Positions 50,939 to 59,042 of a stretch of 64,000 bases of DNA are shown here, in pieces. Origin of the DNA: Domibacillus indicus (GTDB lineage Bacteria > Bacillota > Bacilli > Bacillales > Domibacillaceae); NCBI RefSeq assembly GCF_023715895.1, contig NZ_JAMBOO010000001.1, forward strand, positions 372,001 through 436,000, given 5' to 3'. The position numbers were made by a program, and so were the translations under genes. Numbering within the stretch: position 1 is the first letter of the stretch; every line of letters starts with the position of its first letter. The notes beneath the pieces are model-generated. The model was not told where the DNA came from and made no database searches. It worked only from the letters and a program-made list of their open reading frames with translations.

Positions 50939-52894
50939 TCACGCTCCTTCATAAACATATAAACCGCTCCAGTCATCAGATGTGACTTCCTTGCAATGCT
51001 CTTGAATCCATTCGGTTACTTCACTATTTTGGCCGCCGCCCGGTCCGCCGCCTGATGTCATGAAAAATTTCACTTCTCTGCCGGCTGTCATTTCTTCCAG
51101 TTTTTCAACCGTCATAGCTGGATCGGAGCCGCCAAATCCTCCCATAGCCAGGGCTGTGTAGTCCGTATCCAAAATGATGCTGGCAGCGGAATTCGCATTT
51201 TGCACTGCAACTAAGTAGGTTTCGCCTGTATTGTTTTCCTCCAAGTAGCTGATCAGCTCTTCGCTCATCTCTCTGCCCATACCACCGCCGCCTCGGCCGT
51301 CTGAACTGTTTTCATCTGTCCCGTCAGGACGCTCCATTCCATCTGGCATTTCACCATCTTGAGGCATTTCCATTCCTTCCGGCATCTCTGGACGTTCGCC
51401 GTCTGCTGCCATCGCCATACCCCGGTCAGCAAATACACCGCCGCCCGGTCCGCCTGCTGCAGCAGGTCCGGCGGTTGGCATGATGCTGTTTGTCGTACCC
51501 GCCATAACGGGTATGGCCGCCCAGTAAGCTGGCATTAACAGCAGCCCCAGCATCGCTGCTGTCCGGACATGATGGGCATATTTTGTTGTGAGAATCAGCA
51601 GGATGCAGACCATCAATCCGAGAGCCAGCACTCCGCCGATCAGCCACGGCTGAATCGAGTCAATATTCTGGTAAAGCACGTACGCCTCAAAAGCAAATGT
51701 AGCCAGCAGCGCTATTGGAAACAGCAGGCGGCTCCAGTTCTTTTTCTCTTTGTACAGTCCCCACAGCACCGCGCCGCCAATAGCTGTTAAAGCCGCAACA
51801 GCCGGTCCCATCATGCTTAAATAGTAGCGATGGTAAAAGCTTGCGATGCTAAAAAAGCCCATCATCGGCAGCAGCCATGCCAGCCAGAAAATAGCGAATT
51901 TATGCTGCATCGTAAGTGCTCTTTGACGCTTGATTGACACCGCTATTCCGATTAAACCGAACAGGACAAATGGAAGCAGCCAGCTCGACTGTCCAGACAT
52001 CGAATCTGAGAACAAACGCAGAACACCTGCTTCGCCAATATCTTCCCCGCCGGCTCCCTGGGAAGAATTGTTATTCAGTAAGCTGCCCGATTTATCATCG
52101 GTACCGCCGCTTTTTGATTGGTCCCCTGTCAGCCGCTGAATCCCGTTATAGCCAAATGCCAGCTCCAGCACTGAGTTTGTCTGGCTTCCGCCGATATAGG
52201 GACGGTTCTCTTCCGGCGTCAGCTGTACCGCTGTCGTATAGGAAACAGAAACGCCCAGTAAAATGACTGTTGCCATAACCAGGTGAACGATTCGTTTCTT
52301 CCAGTTGTGCTGCGCAGCGATTAAATAAAAAAGATAAAAAGCCGGTACAACCATGTACGCCTGCAGCATTTTGATATTAAAGCCGATCCCAATCAACACC
52401 ATGGAAAGGAGCAGCAAGCTGAATTTTTTTTGCTGAACCGACTTCATGAGCGACCATACAGCAAAAAGCAGTGTTAAAATCAGCATCGCATCTGTATTGT
52501 TCGTCCTTGTTACCGCAACGAAGATTGGCGTTACCGCCAGCACAAGCCCGGCCCAGCGTGCGGTTTTTATACCAAATACGGGTTTGACAATTGTATATAA
52601 AACAAAAACGGATAATACACCGGCGATCGCTTCCGGAAGCAGCACGCTCCAGTCACTCACGCCAAAAATTTTCGCGCTGATCGCTTGAACCCAAAGAGCG
52701 ACCGGCGGCTTATCCACTGTAATAAAATTGCCTGAGTCCAATGACGCGTAGAAAAACGACTTCCAATTGGTCGTCATGCTTTTTACAGCCGCCGTATAAT
52801 ACGAGTTGGACCCTGATGCCCCTATGTTATAAAAATTCAATATCGCTGACAGCGCTAAAATCGCCGCGAGCCACGGATCAAACCGTTTCTTCAT
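50939..52894 (-). CDS. GT39/PMT-type membrane glycosyltransferase (YkcB-like)
   Basis: A 651-residue integral membrane transferase (PMT_2/ArnT group) with about 12 helices. The first extracellular loop carries TVDKPPVALWVQAISAKIFG. It should move a sugar from its lipid carrier to an acceptor outside the membrane, such as a teichoic acid. After the last helix (about residue 480) lies a low-complexity Gly/Met/Pro/Asp/Glu stretch (PEMPEGMEMPQDGEMPDGME, 51270-51480). A soluble C-terminal domain follows (TYLVAVQNANSAASIILDTD, VKFFMTSGGGPGGG). First gene of the operon; start after GGAGTG. Confidence 0.88.
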   Translation of the reverse strand: MKKRFDPWLAAILALSAILNFYNIGASGSNSYYTAAVKSMTTNWKSFFYASLDSGNFITVDKPPVALWVQAISAKIFGVSDWSVLLPEAIAGVLSVFVLYTIVKPVFGIKTARWAGLVLAVTPIFVAVTRTNNTDAMLILTLLFAVWSLMKSVQQKKFSLLLLSMVLIGIGFNIKMLQAYMVVPAFYLFYLIAAQHNWKKRIVHLVMATVILLGVSVSYTTAVQLTPEENRPYIGGSQTNSVLELAFGYNGIQRLTGDQSKSGGTDDKSGSLLNNNSSQGAGGEDIGEAGVLRLFSDSMSGQSSWLLPFVLFGLIGIAVSIKRQRALTMQHKFAIFWLAWLLPMMGFFSIASFYHRYYLSMMGPAVAALTAIGGAVLWGLYKEKKNWSRLLFPIALLATFAFEAYVLYQNIDSIQPWLIGGVLALGLMVCILLILTTKYAHHVRTAAMLGLLLMPAYWAAIPVMAGTTNSIMPTAGPAAAGGPGGGVFADRGMAMAADGERPEMPEGMEMPQDGEMPDGMERPDGTDENSSDGRGGGGMGREMSEELISYLEENNTGETYLVAVQNANSAASIILDTDYTALAMGGFGGSDPAMTVEKLEEMTAGREVKFFMTSGGGPGGGQNSEVTEWIQEHCKEVTSDDWSGLYVYEGA

Positions 52895-52984
52895 TCTCTT
52901 CACACTCCATTTTCTTCTTTCGATATTCTGAAGTGTAAACCGCGTTGGTGAAAGAACGGTGAAAAGCAACATGTTTTTTGTAAA

Positions 52985-53024
52985 AGAAAAACGCCCGTGC
53001 CTTATTGGCACAAGCGCTTTTCTT
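52985..53024 (-). terminator. Terminator of the VOC gene
   Basis: GCGCTTGTGCC / GGCACGGGCG imperfect stem, followed on the minus strand by TTTTTC. Confidence 0.7.
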
Positions 53025-53500
53025 CAATCCCAGTTTCCATACATCAGTTCCGTACTATGGCTGTACAGCTCAATGGTGTTGCCAAAGGGGTCCTGGCAGT
53101 ACTGTAGAAAGTACGGCTTGTGGGGGCGGGTGTTCCACTTTTGGCTGATCCGCTTCCCTCCCCCCTCTTCAATTTGTTCGGCGGCCGCATCCACATCATC
53201 TACTATCAGACAAAGATGAAAAAATCCGGTGTGGTATCTTTCCGGTTCTCTTCGTTCCATCCTCGGCTCCATAAATTCGAACAGCTCCAGCCCTACCCCA
53301 TTTCCGGCTGTTAAGTGGGCATTTTTCATTCTCTTTATGTGCTGACCCTGTAGATCCTGTGTCATATTAGGCTTTTTTTCTTCCGACGCATCAAAGAAAT
53401 ACGGTCCGGCAATGAGCTCAAATCCGAGTGTCTTCTCATACCAATCAACCGCTTTCTCCAAATCTGGCACCGCAAGCCCTACATGTGTAATGGCAATCAT
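53024..53500 (-). CDS. VOC (glyoxalase/dioxygenase fold) family protein
   Basis: A 158-residue vicinal-oxygen-chelate protein with two beta-alpha-beta-beta-beta modules: AITHVGLAVPDLEKAVDWYE and GFFHLCLIVDDVDAAAEQIE. Probable metal ligands are His6, a Glu in GLELFEF, His in FFHLC and Glu in GNTIELYSH near the C-terminus. Activity could be a glyoxalase-, dioxygenase- or thiol transferase-type reaction; the substrate is not evident. Ribosome site AAAGGAGGAAA. Single gene. Confidence 0.82.
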   Translation of the reverse strand: MIAITHVGLAVPDLEKAVDWYEKTLGFELIAGPYFFDASEEKKPNMTQDLQGQHIKRMKNAHLTAGNGVGLELFEFMEPRMERREPERYHTGFFHLCLIVDDVDAAAEQIEEGGGKRISQKWNTRPHKPYFLQYCQDPFGNTIELYSHSTELMYGNWD

Positions 53501-53592
53501 CTTTTTTCCTCCTTTTTTACGTCTTTACCCCATCTTTAGGTTTACAATAGTCGAAAAAGCGAGTACACTACCGCAAACGGAGGTGTAAAAGG

Positions 53593-54381
53593 ATGGAAAA
53601 GGAGATTTTGACAGCATTACGGGGCATTGAACAGAAATACGATGTGAAAGTACTGTACGCCTGTGAATCAGGGAGCCGGGCATGGGGGTTTCCGTCTCCG
53701 AACAGCGACTGGGATGTTCGCTTTTTTTATATACACCGCCCAGAAGTGTATCTCAGCATTGACCCTGTAGGTGTCGGAAAAAAACGTGACGTGATTGAAC
53801 GCCCGATTCATAATCAGCTTGATGTAAGCGGCTGGGACCTGACCAAGACACTTAAGCTGTTTCGTAAATCCAATCCGCTACTTTTGGAATGGCTGTTCTC
53901 CGATATTGTATATGAAGAACCGTACCAAACCGCCGGGCAGATGAGACAAATGAGCATCAGCGTGTTTTCACCGGTTTCCTGTATGCATCATTACATCAAT
54001 ATGGCAGCCAGCAACTACCGGGCTGTACATCAAAAAGAAAACAGTAAACTTAAACTATATTTTTATATCCTGCGCCCGGTGCTCGCAGCTAAGTGGATTG
54101 CTGAGCGGCAGACTATCCCTCCTTTTCCGCTCGGCTCCCTGCTGGACGCGCTGATTAAGGATAAAGCACTAATGACGGCCATCCAGCAGCTTGCTGTACA
54201 AAAAACAGCAGGTAAAGAGGGAAACGGTGGATCTGGCATTGCCCTCATAGACGCATTTCTTGAACGGGAGATAGAAGAGCTTCGAAGCCGCGCTGCGTCC
54301 CTCAAGCAGCCGTCAGAGAATCCAACAGAGCGGTTAAACGATTTGTTCCGCCAAACATTAAAGGAGGTGTGGAGTGAATGA
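53593..54381 (+). CDS. Nucleotidyltransferase domain protein (YcgL type)
   Basis: A 262-residue predicted nucleotidyltransferase of the YcgL/RlaP family. The motif ESGSRAWGFPSPNSDWDVRF has the G-S-x-x-W and D-x-D pattern of the pol-beta superfamily (residues 26-45). RDVIERPIHNQLDVSGWDL and a C-terminal helical domain follow. The substrate is unknown; family members have been proposed to modify nucleic acids or small molecules. It overlaps the tandem GNAT gene by four bases (ATGA), so the two are made together. Confidence 0.8.
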   Translation: MEKEILTALRGIEQKYDVKVLYACESGSRAWGFPSPNSDWDVRFFYIHRPEVYLSIDPVGVGKKRDVIERPIHNQLDVSGWDLTKTLKLFRKSNPLLLEWLFSDIVYEEPYQTAGQMRQMSISVFSPVSCMHHYINMAASNYRAVHQKENSKLKLYFYILRPVLAAKWIAERQTIPPFPLGSLLDALIKDKALMTAIQQLAVQKTAGKEGNGGSGIALIDAFLEREIEELRSRAASLKQPSENPTERLNDLFRQTLKEVWSE

Positions 54382-55397
54382 AAAAAATCACCTTGCAGCC
54401 GCACAGCTTAACGAATGCAGACCGAATTTTTACGCTGACCTCTGCGCCCGAGATAAAGGAAGCGCTTGGCCTGCAAGTAAGTACAGTCCATGACACGATT
54501 GACTTTTTGCAGGCAGTGATGGCGGAGGAGCTGGAAGGAAAAACAGTATCACGGGCGATCATCAATGAAGGCGGTGAACTAATCGGCATTACCACTTTAA
54601 TGTTCATTGACCGGGAAAGAGGTTCATGCAGCCTCGGCACATGGATTGGACACGAATATTGGGGACAGGGATATAACAGGGCTTCTAAATACGCTATTTT
54701 GCAGACAGCTTTTGCAGAACTGGACCTTGACCGCGTTTTTATCGGTGCGCGTCTTGTGAACAAACGATCACAGGCCGCACAAAAGAAATTGCCGTTTATT
54801 ACGTGGAACGTTGAATCAGACTATCCGGATGTGCATGCAGCGCTTGAAAAAAAAGAAGGACATCCCTGCCTGTTAAACGTTGTGTACCGGGCTGATTTCC
54901 CGCTCGTCCGCCCGGCGCATACCGAAGACATTCCAGCCATCCAGGCTGTTGCACGGGCAGCCTGGCATAATACATATGAAGAGATCATTCCACGGTCTGT
55001 GCGGGATGCTTTTTTGGATCGTGCTTATGCGGTAAACCAGCTTAAGGAACGGTTCCAGGGCTTGTTTTTTGTGGCGGAATGCGGCGGGCAGGTGGTTGGG
55101 TTTGCAAACGCCGTACAAGAAGGGCCAAATGCCAGTTTGCAGGCGATCTATCTTCATCCGGATGCCCAGAGGCAAGGGATCGGCACACGGCTGCTGGATG
55201 AAATGATCAATCATTTATCTAAACCCTGCTCTATAACTGCTGAGATAGAAAGCGACAACGCGTCCGGGGAGCGATTTTACGAAACGAACGGTTTTTCCTT
55301 TGTAGGAGAATACGAAGAAAACTTTTCAGGTCATAGCTGGCATACGAAAAGGATGCAGCGAAAATGCGGACAAACAAAAAAGGGTGTCTCCTCATGA
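54378..55397 (+). CDS. Tandem GNAT acetyltransferase (RimJ-like plus GNAT)
   Basis: A 339-residue protein with two acetyltransferase domains. Residues 1-172 resemble the RimJ/RimL type (LGTWIGHEYWGQGYNRASKY, VNKRSQAAQKKL). Residues 175-330 are a classical GNAT (HPDAQRQGIGTRLLDEMINH, ESDNASGERFYETNGFSFVG). Both acetyl-CoA loops (Q/R-x-x-G-x-G/A) are recognisable. The acceptor is unknown. Translationally coupled to the nucleotidyltransferase gene, a pairing that hints at a modification or resistance role (inference). Confidence 0.82.
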   Translation: MKKITLQPHSLTNADRIFTLTSAPEIKEALGLQVSTVHDTIDFLQAVMAEELEGKTVSRAIINEGGELIGITTLMFIDRERGSCSLGTWIGHEYWGQGYNRASKYAILQTAFAELDLDRVFIGARLVNKRSQAAQKKLPFITWNVESDYPDVHAALEKKEGHPCLLNVVYRADFPLVRPAHTEDIPAIQAVARAAWHNTYEEIIPRSVRDAFLDRAYAVNQLKERFQGLFFVAECGGQVVGFANAVQEGPNASLQAIYLHPDAQRQGIGTRLLDEMINHLSKPCSITAEIESDNASGERFYETNGFSFVGEYEENFSGHSWHTKRMQRKCGQTKKGVSS

Positions 55398-55412
55398 GAT
55401 ACCCTTTTTTAA
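55376..55412. terminator. Bidirectional terminator
   Basis: AAAAAAGGGTGTCTC / GAGATACCCTTTTTT, shared by the GNAT gene and the convergent sda. Confidence 0.8.
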
Positions 55413-55549
55413 TATACTTTTTCTCTATGTATCTCTAACTCTCTGCGCTCAAGCTCTTCTTCGAGCAGCAAGAGAAAATCGTGATCCAGATCCAGTTCCA
55501 CTGCTTTTTTATACGCTTCCACAATAAACTCATCCGTTTGCTCTTTCAT
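55409..55549 (-). CDS. sda: Sporulation histidine kinase inhibitor Sda
   Basis: A 46-residue protein matching the Sda family: DEFIVEAYKKAVELDLDHDF, then LLLLEEELERREL. The conserved helix-hairpin pattern (E-x-Y-x-K-A-x-E-x-x-L-x-x-D-F, then L-E-x-E-L-x-R-R) and the 46-residue length agree with B. subtilis Sda, which binds KinA to block its autophosphorylation when replication is perturbed. The ATG at 55549 follows GGGGGAAG. This supports a spore-forming host. No DnaA-box cluster was recognised upstream. Confidence 0.85.
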   Translation of the reverse strand: MKEQTDEFIVEAYKKAVELDLDHDFLLLLEEELERRELEIHREKVY

Positions 55550-55618
55550 TATTAAACGCTTCCCCCTTTTCTAAAAGAACATATACCTTCCTATGTCCTT
55601 CTTCAAACCTTTTTTATC

Positions 55619-55656
55619 AAAAAAAAAGCCGTTCCTTAATTGGACGGCTCATTTTT
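55619..55656 (-). terminator. Terminator of the CapA-like gene
   Basis: GAGCCGTCC / GGAACGGCTTTTTTT on the minus strand, overlapping the stop codon. Confidence 0.75.
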
Positions 55657-56778
55657 CATATACTGTACCCAATCGGCTGGCTGAATTTGATTGGATACAT
55701 CCAAAATCTTTTCCATTACCCGTTCCCGCTCCGCTCCTTGAAGCAGGGTCGGCTGGTAATCATTTCGATCCGTTCGTGAAGAAATGGAAAAAGGCACCAC
55801 ATTAATATCTTTTCCATCTGTCAGCTTTCCATCTTTTACTTCAAACGTCTGCTGAAACACGTACGTGTCTTTATCGGACGGATTGCGATTTCCGCCAAAC
55901 ATAAAGTTACCAAGACTGTAAACAATAAATTTACCGTTATATTCTTCAATTCCCTGTACCACATGCGGATGATGCCCTACAACAAGGTCAGCACCGGCAT
56001 CGACCGCAAATCGGGCCAGTGTCTTCTGCGATTCTTCCGGCACGTAGCTTCTCTCCACTCCCCAGTGAAAATGAATGATCACGATCGTCGCGCCCTTTTC
56101 CCGCAACTGCGCAATATCCGCTTCCATCTGATCACGGATCTCCGCCGTATCGGCCCAGCCTTCATAGCCGAGCGCACCGACTTTCACACCCTTTACTTCT
56201 GTTAAAAAGGAATCTTCATAACCAAAAAAGCCAATGTTCGCTGCTTTTAAATTCGCCTTTGTATCTTCATATCCTTGCTCCAGATAATCAAAAATATGAT
56301 TGTTGGCCACATTGACTGCTTCTATACCGGCATCCGTTAAAATCTGCGTATATTCCGGATCTCCTTTAAAGCGGAATTTTTTTTCTGCTTTTTCTGTCGC
56401 TTCGGTCAGCGTCGTCTCCAAGTTTACCGTTGTCAAGTCATCGCGCTCGAAAATACCGTTCAGCCCTTTTGTAAAATGAGCTAAGCCATTCCGCTCTGCT
56501 TCATCTGGAAATGACCCGGCATATGTGAATGTCTCATCCGTTCCCAGTGTAAAATCTCCTGCTGCACTCACTGTAATCGACACGGGCGGCGTTTCTTTTT
56601 GAGAAGCCGTCGCCTCATCCAAAATACCTTTTGGCACCCCTTGTGCCTGTTCTTTCGTCACCATTATATTTAACGCAACAGCTGCAGCAACAGCTAAACA
56701 TAAGCCGAAAAGCGACACTCTGACCCAGCGTTTCAGCCGGCGGCGCTTTCGTCTTTCCATCCTTCTTTGTTCTGGCAT
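55636..56778 (-). CDS. CapA/PgsA family protein (poly-gamma-glutamate metallophosphatase fold)
   Basis: A 380-residue protein with a basic N-terminus and one membrane anchor (about residues 20-40), then a PGA_cap domain outside the cell. Motifs: SAAGDFTLGTDETF, NLETTLTEA, VNVANNHIFDYLEQG, IHFHWGVERSY, VVGHHPHVVQGIEEYNGKFI and YSLGNFMFGG. These are the calcineurin-like metal-site positions. CapA/PgsA homologues support poly-gamma-glutamate synthesis or attachment, but no pgsB/pgsC genes are here, so its role is open. Confidence 0.85.
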   Translation of the reverse strand: MPEQRRMERRKRRRLKRWVRVSLFGLCLAVAAAVALNIMVTKEQAQGVPKGILDEATASQKETPPVSITVSAAGDFTLGTDETFTYAGSFPDEAERNGLAHFTKGLNGIFERDDLTTVNLETTLTEATEKAEKKFRFKGDPEYTQILTDAGIEAVNVANNHIFDYLEQGYEDTKANLKAANIGFFGYEDSFLTEVKGVKVGALGYEGWADTAEIRDQMEADIAQLREKGATIVIIHFHWGVERSYVPEESQKTLARFAVDAGADLVVGHHPHVVQGIEEYNGKFIVYSLGNFMFGGNRNPSDKDTYVFQQTFEVKDGKLTDGKDINVVPFSISSRTDRNDYQPTLLQGAERERVMEKILDVSNQIQPADWVQYMKNEPSN

Positions 56779-56843
56779 AATGTACCTAATCCCCCTGATC
56801 CCTATTTATACCATTATACAACATTTTCGGCCAAAATAGGAGA

Positions 56844-57233
56844 TCAATGGTGGTGCTTCATATCTACGGAAGGCTCATTTTGCTCGAGGTCTGCTTCTAC
56901 GCCCACCCATATTTTTTTGGTTGGCATAATATGCTGTTCATTCGTTTGAATATCCGCTTTTACAAAATAGATCCCTTTTTCTATAATCCTTTTTTGTGCT
57001 GTAAAAACCCCGTCTTTTCCTTCCTGCATGGGCAGCGTTTCCCTTTGTCCGCCCTCCAGCCAAAAAGAAACGGATACGTCCGCACCCGTTGATGTGGTAA
57101 CTTGTACATGGCCGGCTGATACATCAATCGCTGCAGCCAGTTTTTCCTCTGTGACATACTGATCCGCTGAATCGGGATCAAGGCTGCAGCCGGATAATAG
57201 AAATAGACTGCTAAAGATGAGCCACTTTCTCAT
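56844..57233 (-). CDS. FixH/YtkA-like lipoprotein
   Basis: A 129-residue lipoprotein (lipobox LLSGC, Cys16) with a beta-sandwich core resembling the YtkA/FixH group: HVQVTTSTGADVSVSFWLEG, then GKDGVFTAQKRIIEKGIYFV. It ends in a His-rich tail (MKHHH), which could bind metal. It overlaps the upstream PepSY gene by four bases, so it is coupled. Proposed role in metal (copper) handling or respiratory assembly is an inference. Confidence 0.7.
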   Translation of the reverse strand: MRKWLIFSSLFLLSGCSLDPDSADQYVTEEKLAAAIDVSAGHVQVTTSTGADVSVSFWLEGGQRETLPMQEGKDGVFTAQKRIIEKGIYFVKADIQTNEQHIMPTKKIWVGVEADLEQNEPSVDMKHHH

Positions 57234-58543
57234 GCTGCAAATCCTCCTCTTACCCGCTTTGCGATTTGATCAATGATCCATACAACGAGCATGGATGCAC
57301 CCGCAAGTGGAAACAAAATACCAAGCATGATAATCAATGTCCATAATCCTTTTTCCACTCCCGCTGCAGGACGCGCGGGTGCGCCGTGCTTTCGCTTTCG
57401 CCATAGAAGCAGTCCGCTTACAATAACAAGTATCATTCCTATACAAACTGCAAGCCCAATCAGCTTGTTGATCATGCCAAACTGCGACCCTTTATGAAGG
57501 GTAATGCCGAGTGCAATCGCCTTACCGGCCGGTCCGTAGTCTTCATAACGATAGTCTGCCAGTACTGCGCCGGTATACTGATCAATATGCATCGTCACTT
57601 CATCCTGTGCTTTTGGCGGAAACGCAGAAACCGTGTACACACCTGTCGCCTCCTGAGGAATAAATAAGTCATAGCCCGGCTTGATGCCCCGTTCGTTGAT
57701 AATATGGATAACATCATCAATCGAGAGCGGGACGTACGCCGATTGCACAGACTGCGGCACCGGAAGATTTTCTGCCGACCAGCCAACATCCGCTACATCT
57801 TCTGTTTTTAAGCTGGAAAGCGGCGCTTCTCCCACCCAGATCGATGGCGGATATCCTTCTCCAGAATTGGTTGCCGCGTTTTGCACCTGCGTACCCCAAA
57901 AACCAGACCAAGGCAGCCCAGTTATAATAAGAAAAAACATGCCGGCAGAGATCCAGGCGGCTGGGACTACATGCAAGTCGCGGACGAGTGTCCGGCTTCC
58001 TTTGGAAAAGCGCGGCAGCACAACGCCCCATACTCTTTCCCTCTTACGCGGCCACCAGAGATATGCCCCTGTAATGATTAAAATCAGTGCCCAGCACGCG
58101 GCCAGCTCCACCAGACGGTCACCGACTGTGCCTGCCATTAATTCGCCGTGAATTTTTTCAAGCTTGTCCATAATCCGGTCCGCGTCATCGAGCGTTCCCA
58201 TAATCTGCATCGTGTGCGGATCGACAAACACGGTCATCGCTGTTCCGTCATGATCGGTAATCCCGATTTCTGCTGACTGGTCTGCCGAATCTGCAGGCCG
58301 GTAGCGCGTGATGACGGCATGCAGATATTGCTCTTTAACAGCGGCAAACATATGACTGGCCGGCATCGTCTCTGACTGCGGCGTTACATCATATAAGTCT
58401 GCATAAAGCGCATGCTCAATTTCTGCTTTAAACAAATAAACTGCACCTGTTATCGCGAGTACAAGCAAAAAAGGTGCAAAAATAAGACCGGCATAAAAAT
58501 GCCAGCGCCAAATCCATTGGTCATGCCTTCGCGATTGTTCCAC
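57230..58543 (-). CDS. PepSY-associated membrane protein
   Basis: A 437-residue PepSY_TM protein with four main helices and two extracellular PepSY-like domains. WIWRWHFYAGLIFAPFLLVL opens the first helix; HGELMAGTVGDRLVELAACW, RDLHVVPAAWISAGMFFLI and LHKGSQFGMINKLIGL carry the conserved histidines of the family, which may bind haem or metal. Relatives act in iron or copper reduction. First gene of a pair with the FixH-like lipoprotein. Confidence 0.85.
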   Translation of the reverse strand: MEQSRRHDQWIWRWHFYAGLIFAPFLLVLAITGAVYLFKAEIEHALYADLYDVTPQSETMPASHMFAAVKEQYLHAVITRYRPADSADQSAEIGITDHDGTAMTVFVDPHTMQIMGTLDDADRIMDKLEKIHGELMAGTVGDRLVELAACWALILIITGAYLWWPRKRERVWGVVLPRFSKGSRTLVRDLHVVPAAWISAGMFFLIITGLPWSGFWGTQVQNAATNSGEGYPPSIWVGEAPLSSLKTEDVADVGWSAENLPVPQSVQSAYVPLSIDDVIHIINERGIKPGYDLFIPQEATGVYTVSAFPPKAQDEVTMHIDQYTGAVLADYRYEDYGPAGKAIALGITLHKGSQFGMINKLIGLAVCIGMILVIVSGLLLWRKRKHGAPARPAAGVEKGLWTLIIMLGILFPLAGASMLVVWIIDQIAKRVRGGFAA

Positions 58544-58614
58544 TTTCCTGCCCCCTCTTACTCTTTACTTCATGGATTATACAGGTCAGATGTGAACATT
58601 GCGTGAAGAATAAA

Positions 58615-58650
58615 TGAAAAAATGCCCGTTTGATTTAAACGGACATTTTA
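58615..58650 (-). terminator. Terminator of the bdbDC pair
   Basis: GTCCGTTT / AAACGGGC stem, followed on the minus strand by ATTTTTTC. Confidence 0.7.
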
Positions 58651-59042
58651 CGAAGAACAAGCATAGATATTGTAATGATCGTAAAGGCACACAAACTTAA
58701 AAATGGAATGGTAATAAACCCAAGCCAGTTAATATATTCTCCTGAGCAGGGAACGCCGCTTGTACACATTTCAAAATGCTTCATCGCCGGTATCTTTTGC
58801 AAAGCATAATGATATCCTGCAATCCCCATTCCGAATATGCTGACCGGCAGAATATAGCGGTACATGCGTGTGTCGCCCCAATAAAACGCCAGGCCGAGGA
58901 AAATACAAAGCGGGTACATTAAAATACGCTGGTACCAGCACATCGTACAAGGAATAAAACCCATTTGCTCACTGAAAAACAAGCTGCCAAGCGTGGCTGT
59001 AATGGCCGTGAGCCAGGCGGCGAGAAGCGGTTTACTCAGCAT
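58635..59042 (-). CDS. bdbC: Disulfide bond formation protein BdbC (DsbB type)
   Basis: A 135-residue four-helix quinone-linked thiol oxidase that reoxidises BdbD. Two cysteine pairs are visible, Cys32-Cys35 in FIPCTMCWYQRILMYPL and Cys93-Cys99 in EMCTSGVPCSGEYINWLGF. The start at 59042 matches the known BdbC N-terminus and has GAGG nine bases upstream; a Met five codons earlier is possible. It overlaps the end of bdbD, so the pair is coupled. Confidence 0.9.
   Translation of the reverse strand: MLSKPLLAAWLTAITATLGSLFFSEQMGFIPCTMCWYQRILMYPLCIFLGLAFYWGDTRMYRYILPVSIFGMGIAGYHYALQKIPAMKHFEMCTSGVPCSGEYINWLGFITIPFLSLCAFTIITISMLVLRKMSV

Noticed and set aside
55636-56778. A poly-gamma-glutamate capsule operon
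   Set aside because: Only the CapA-like gene is present; no CapB/PgsB ligase or CapC/PgsC genes are adjacent.
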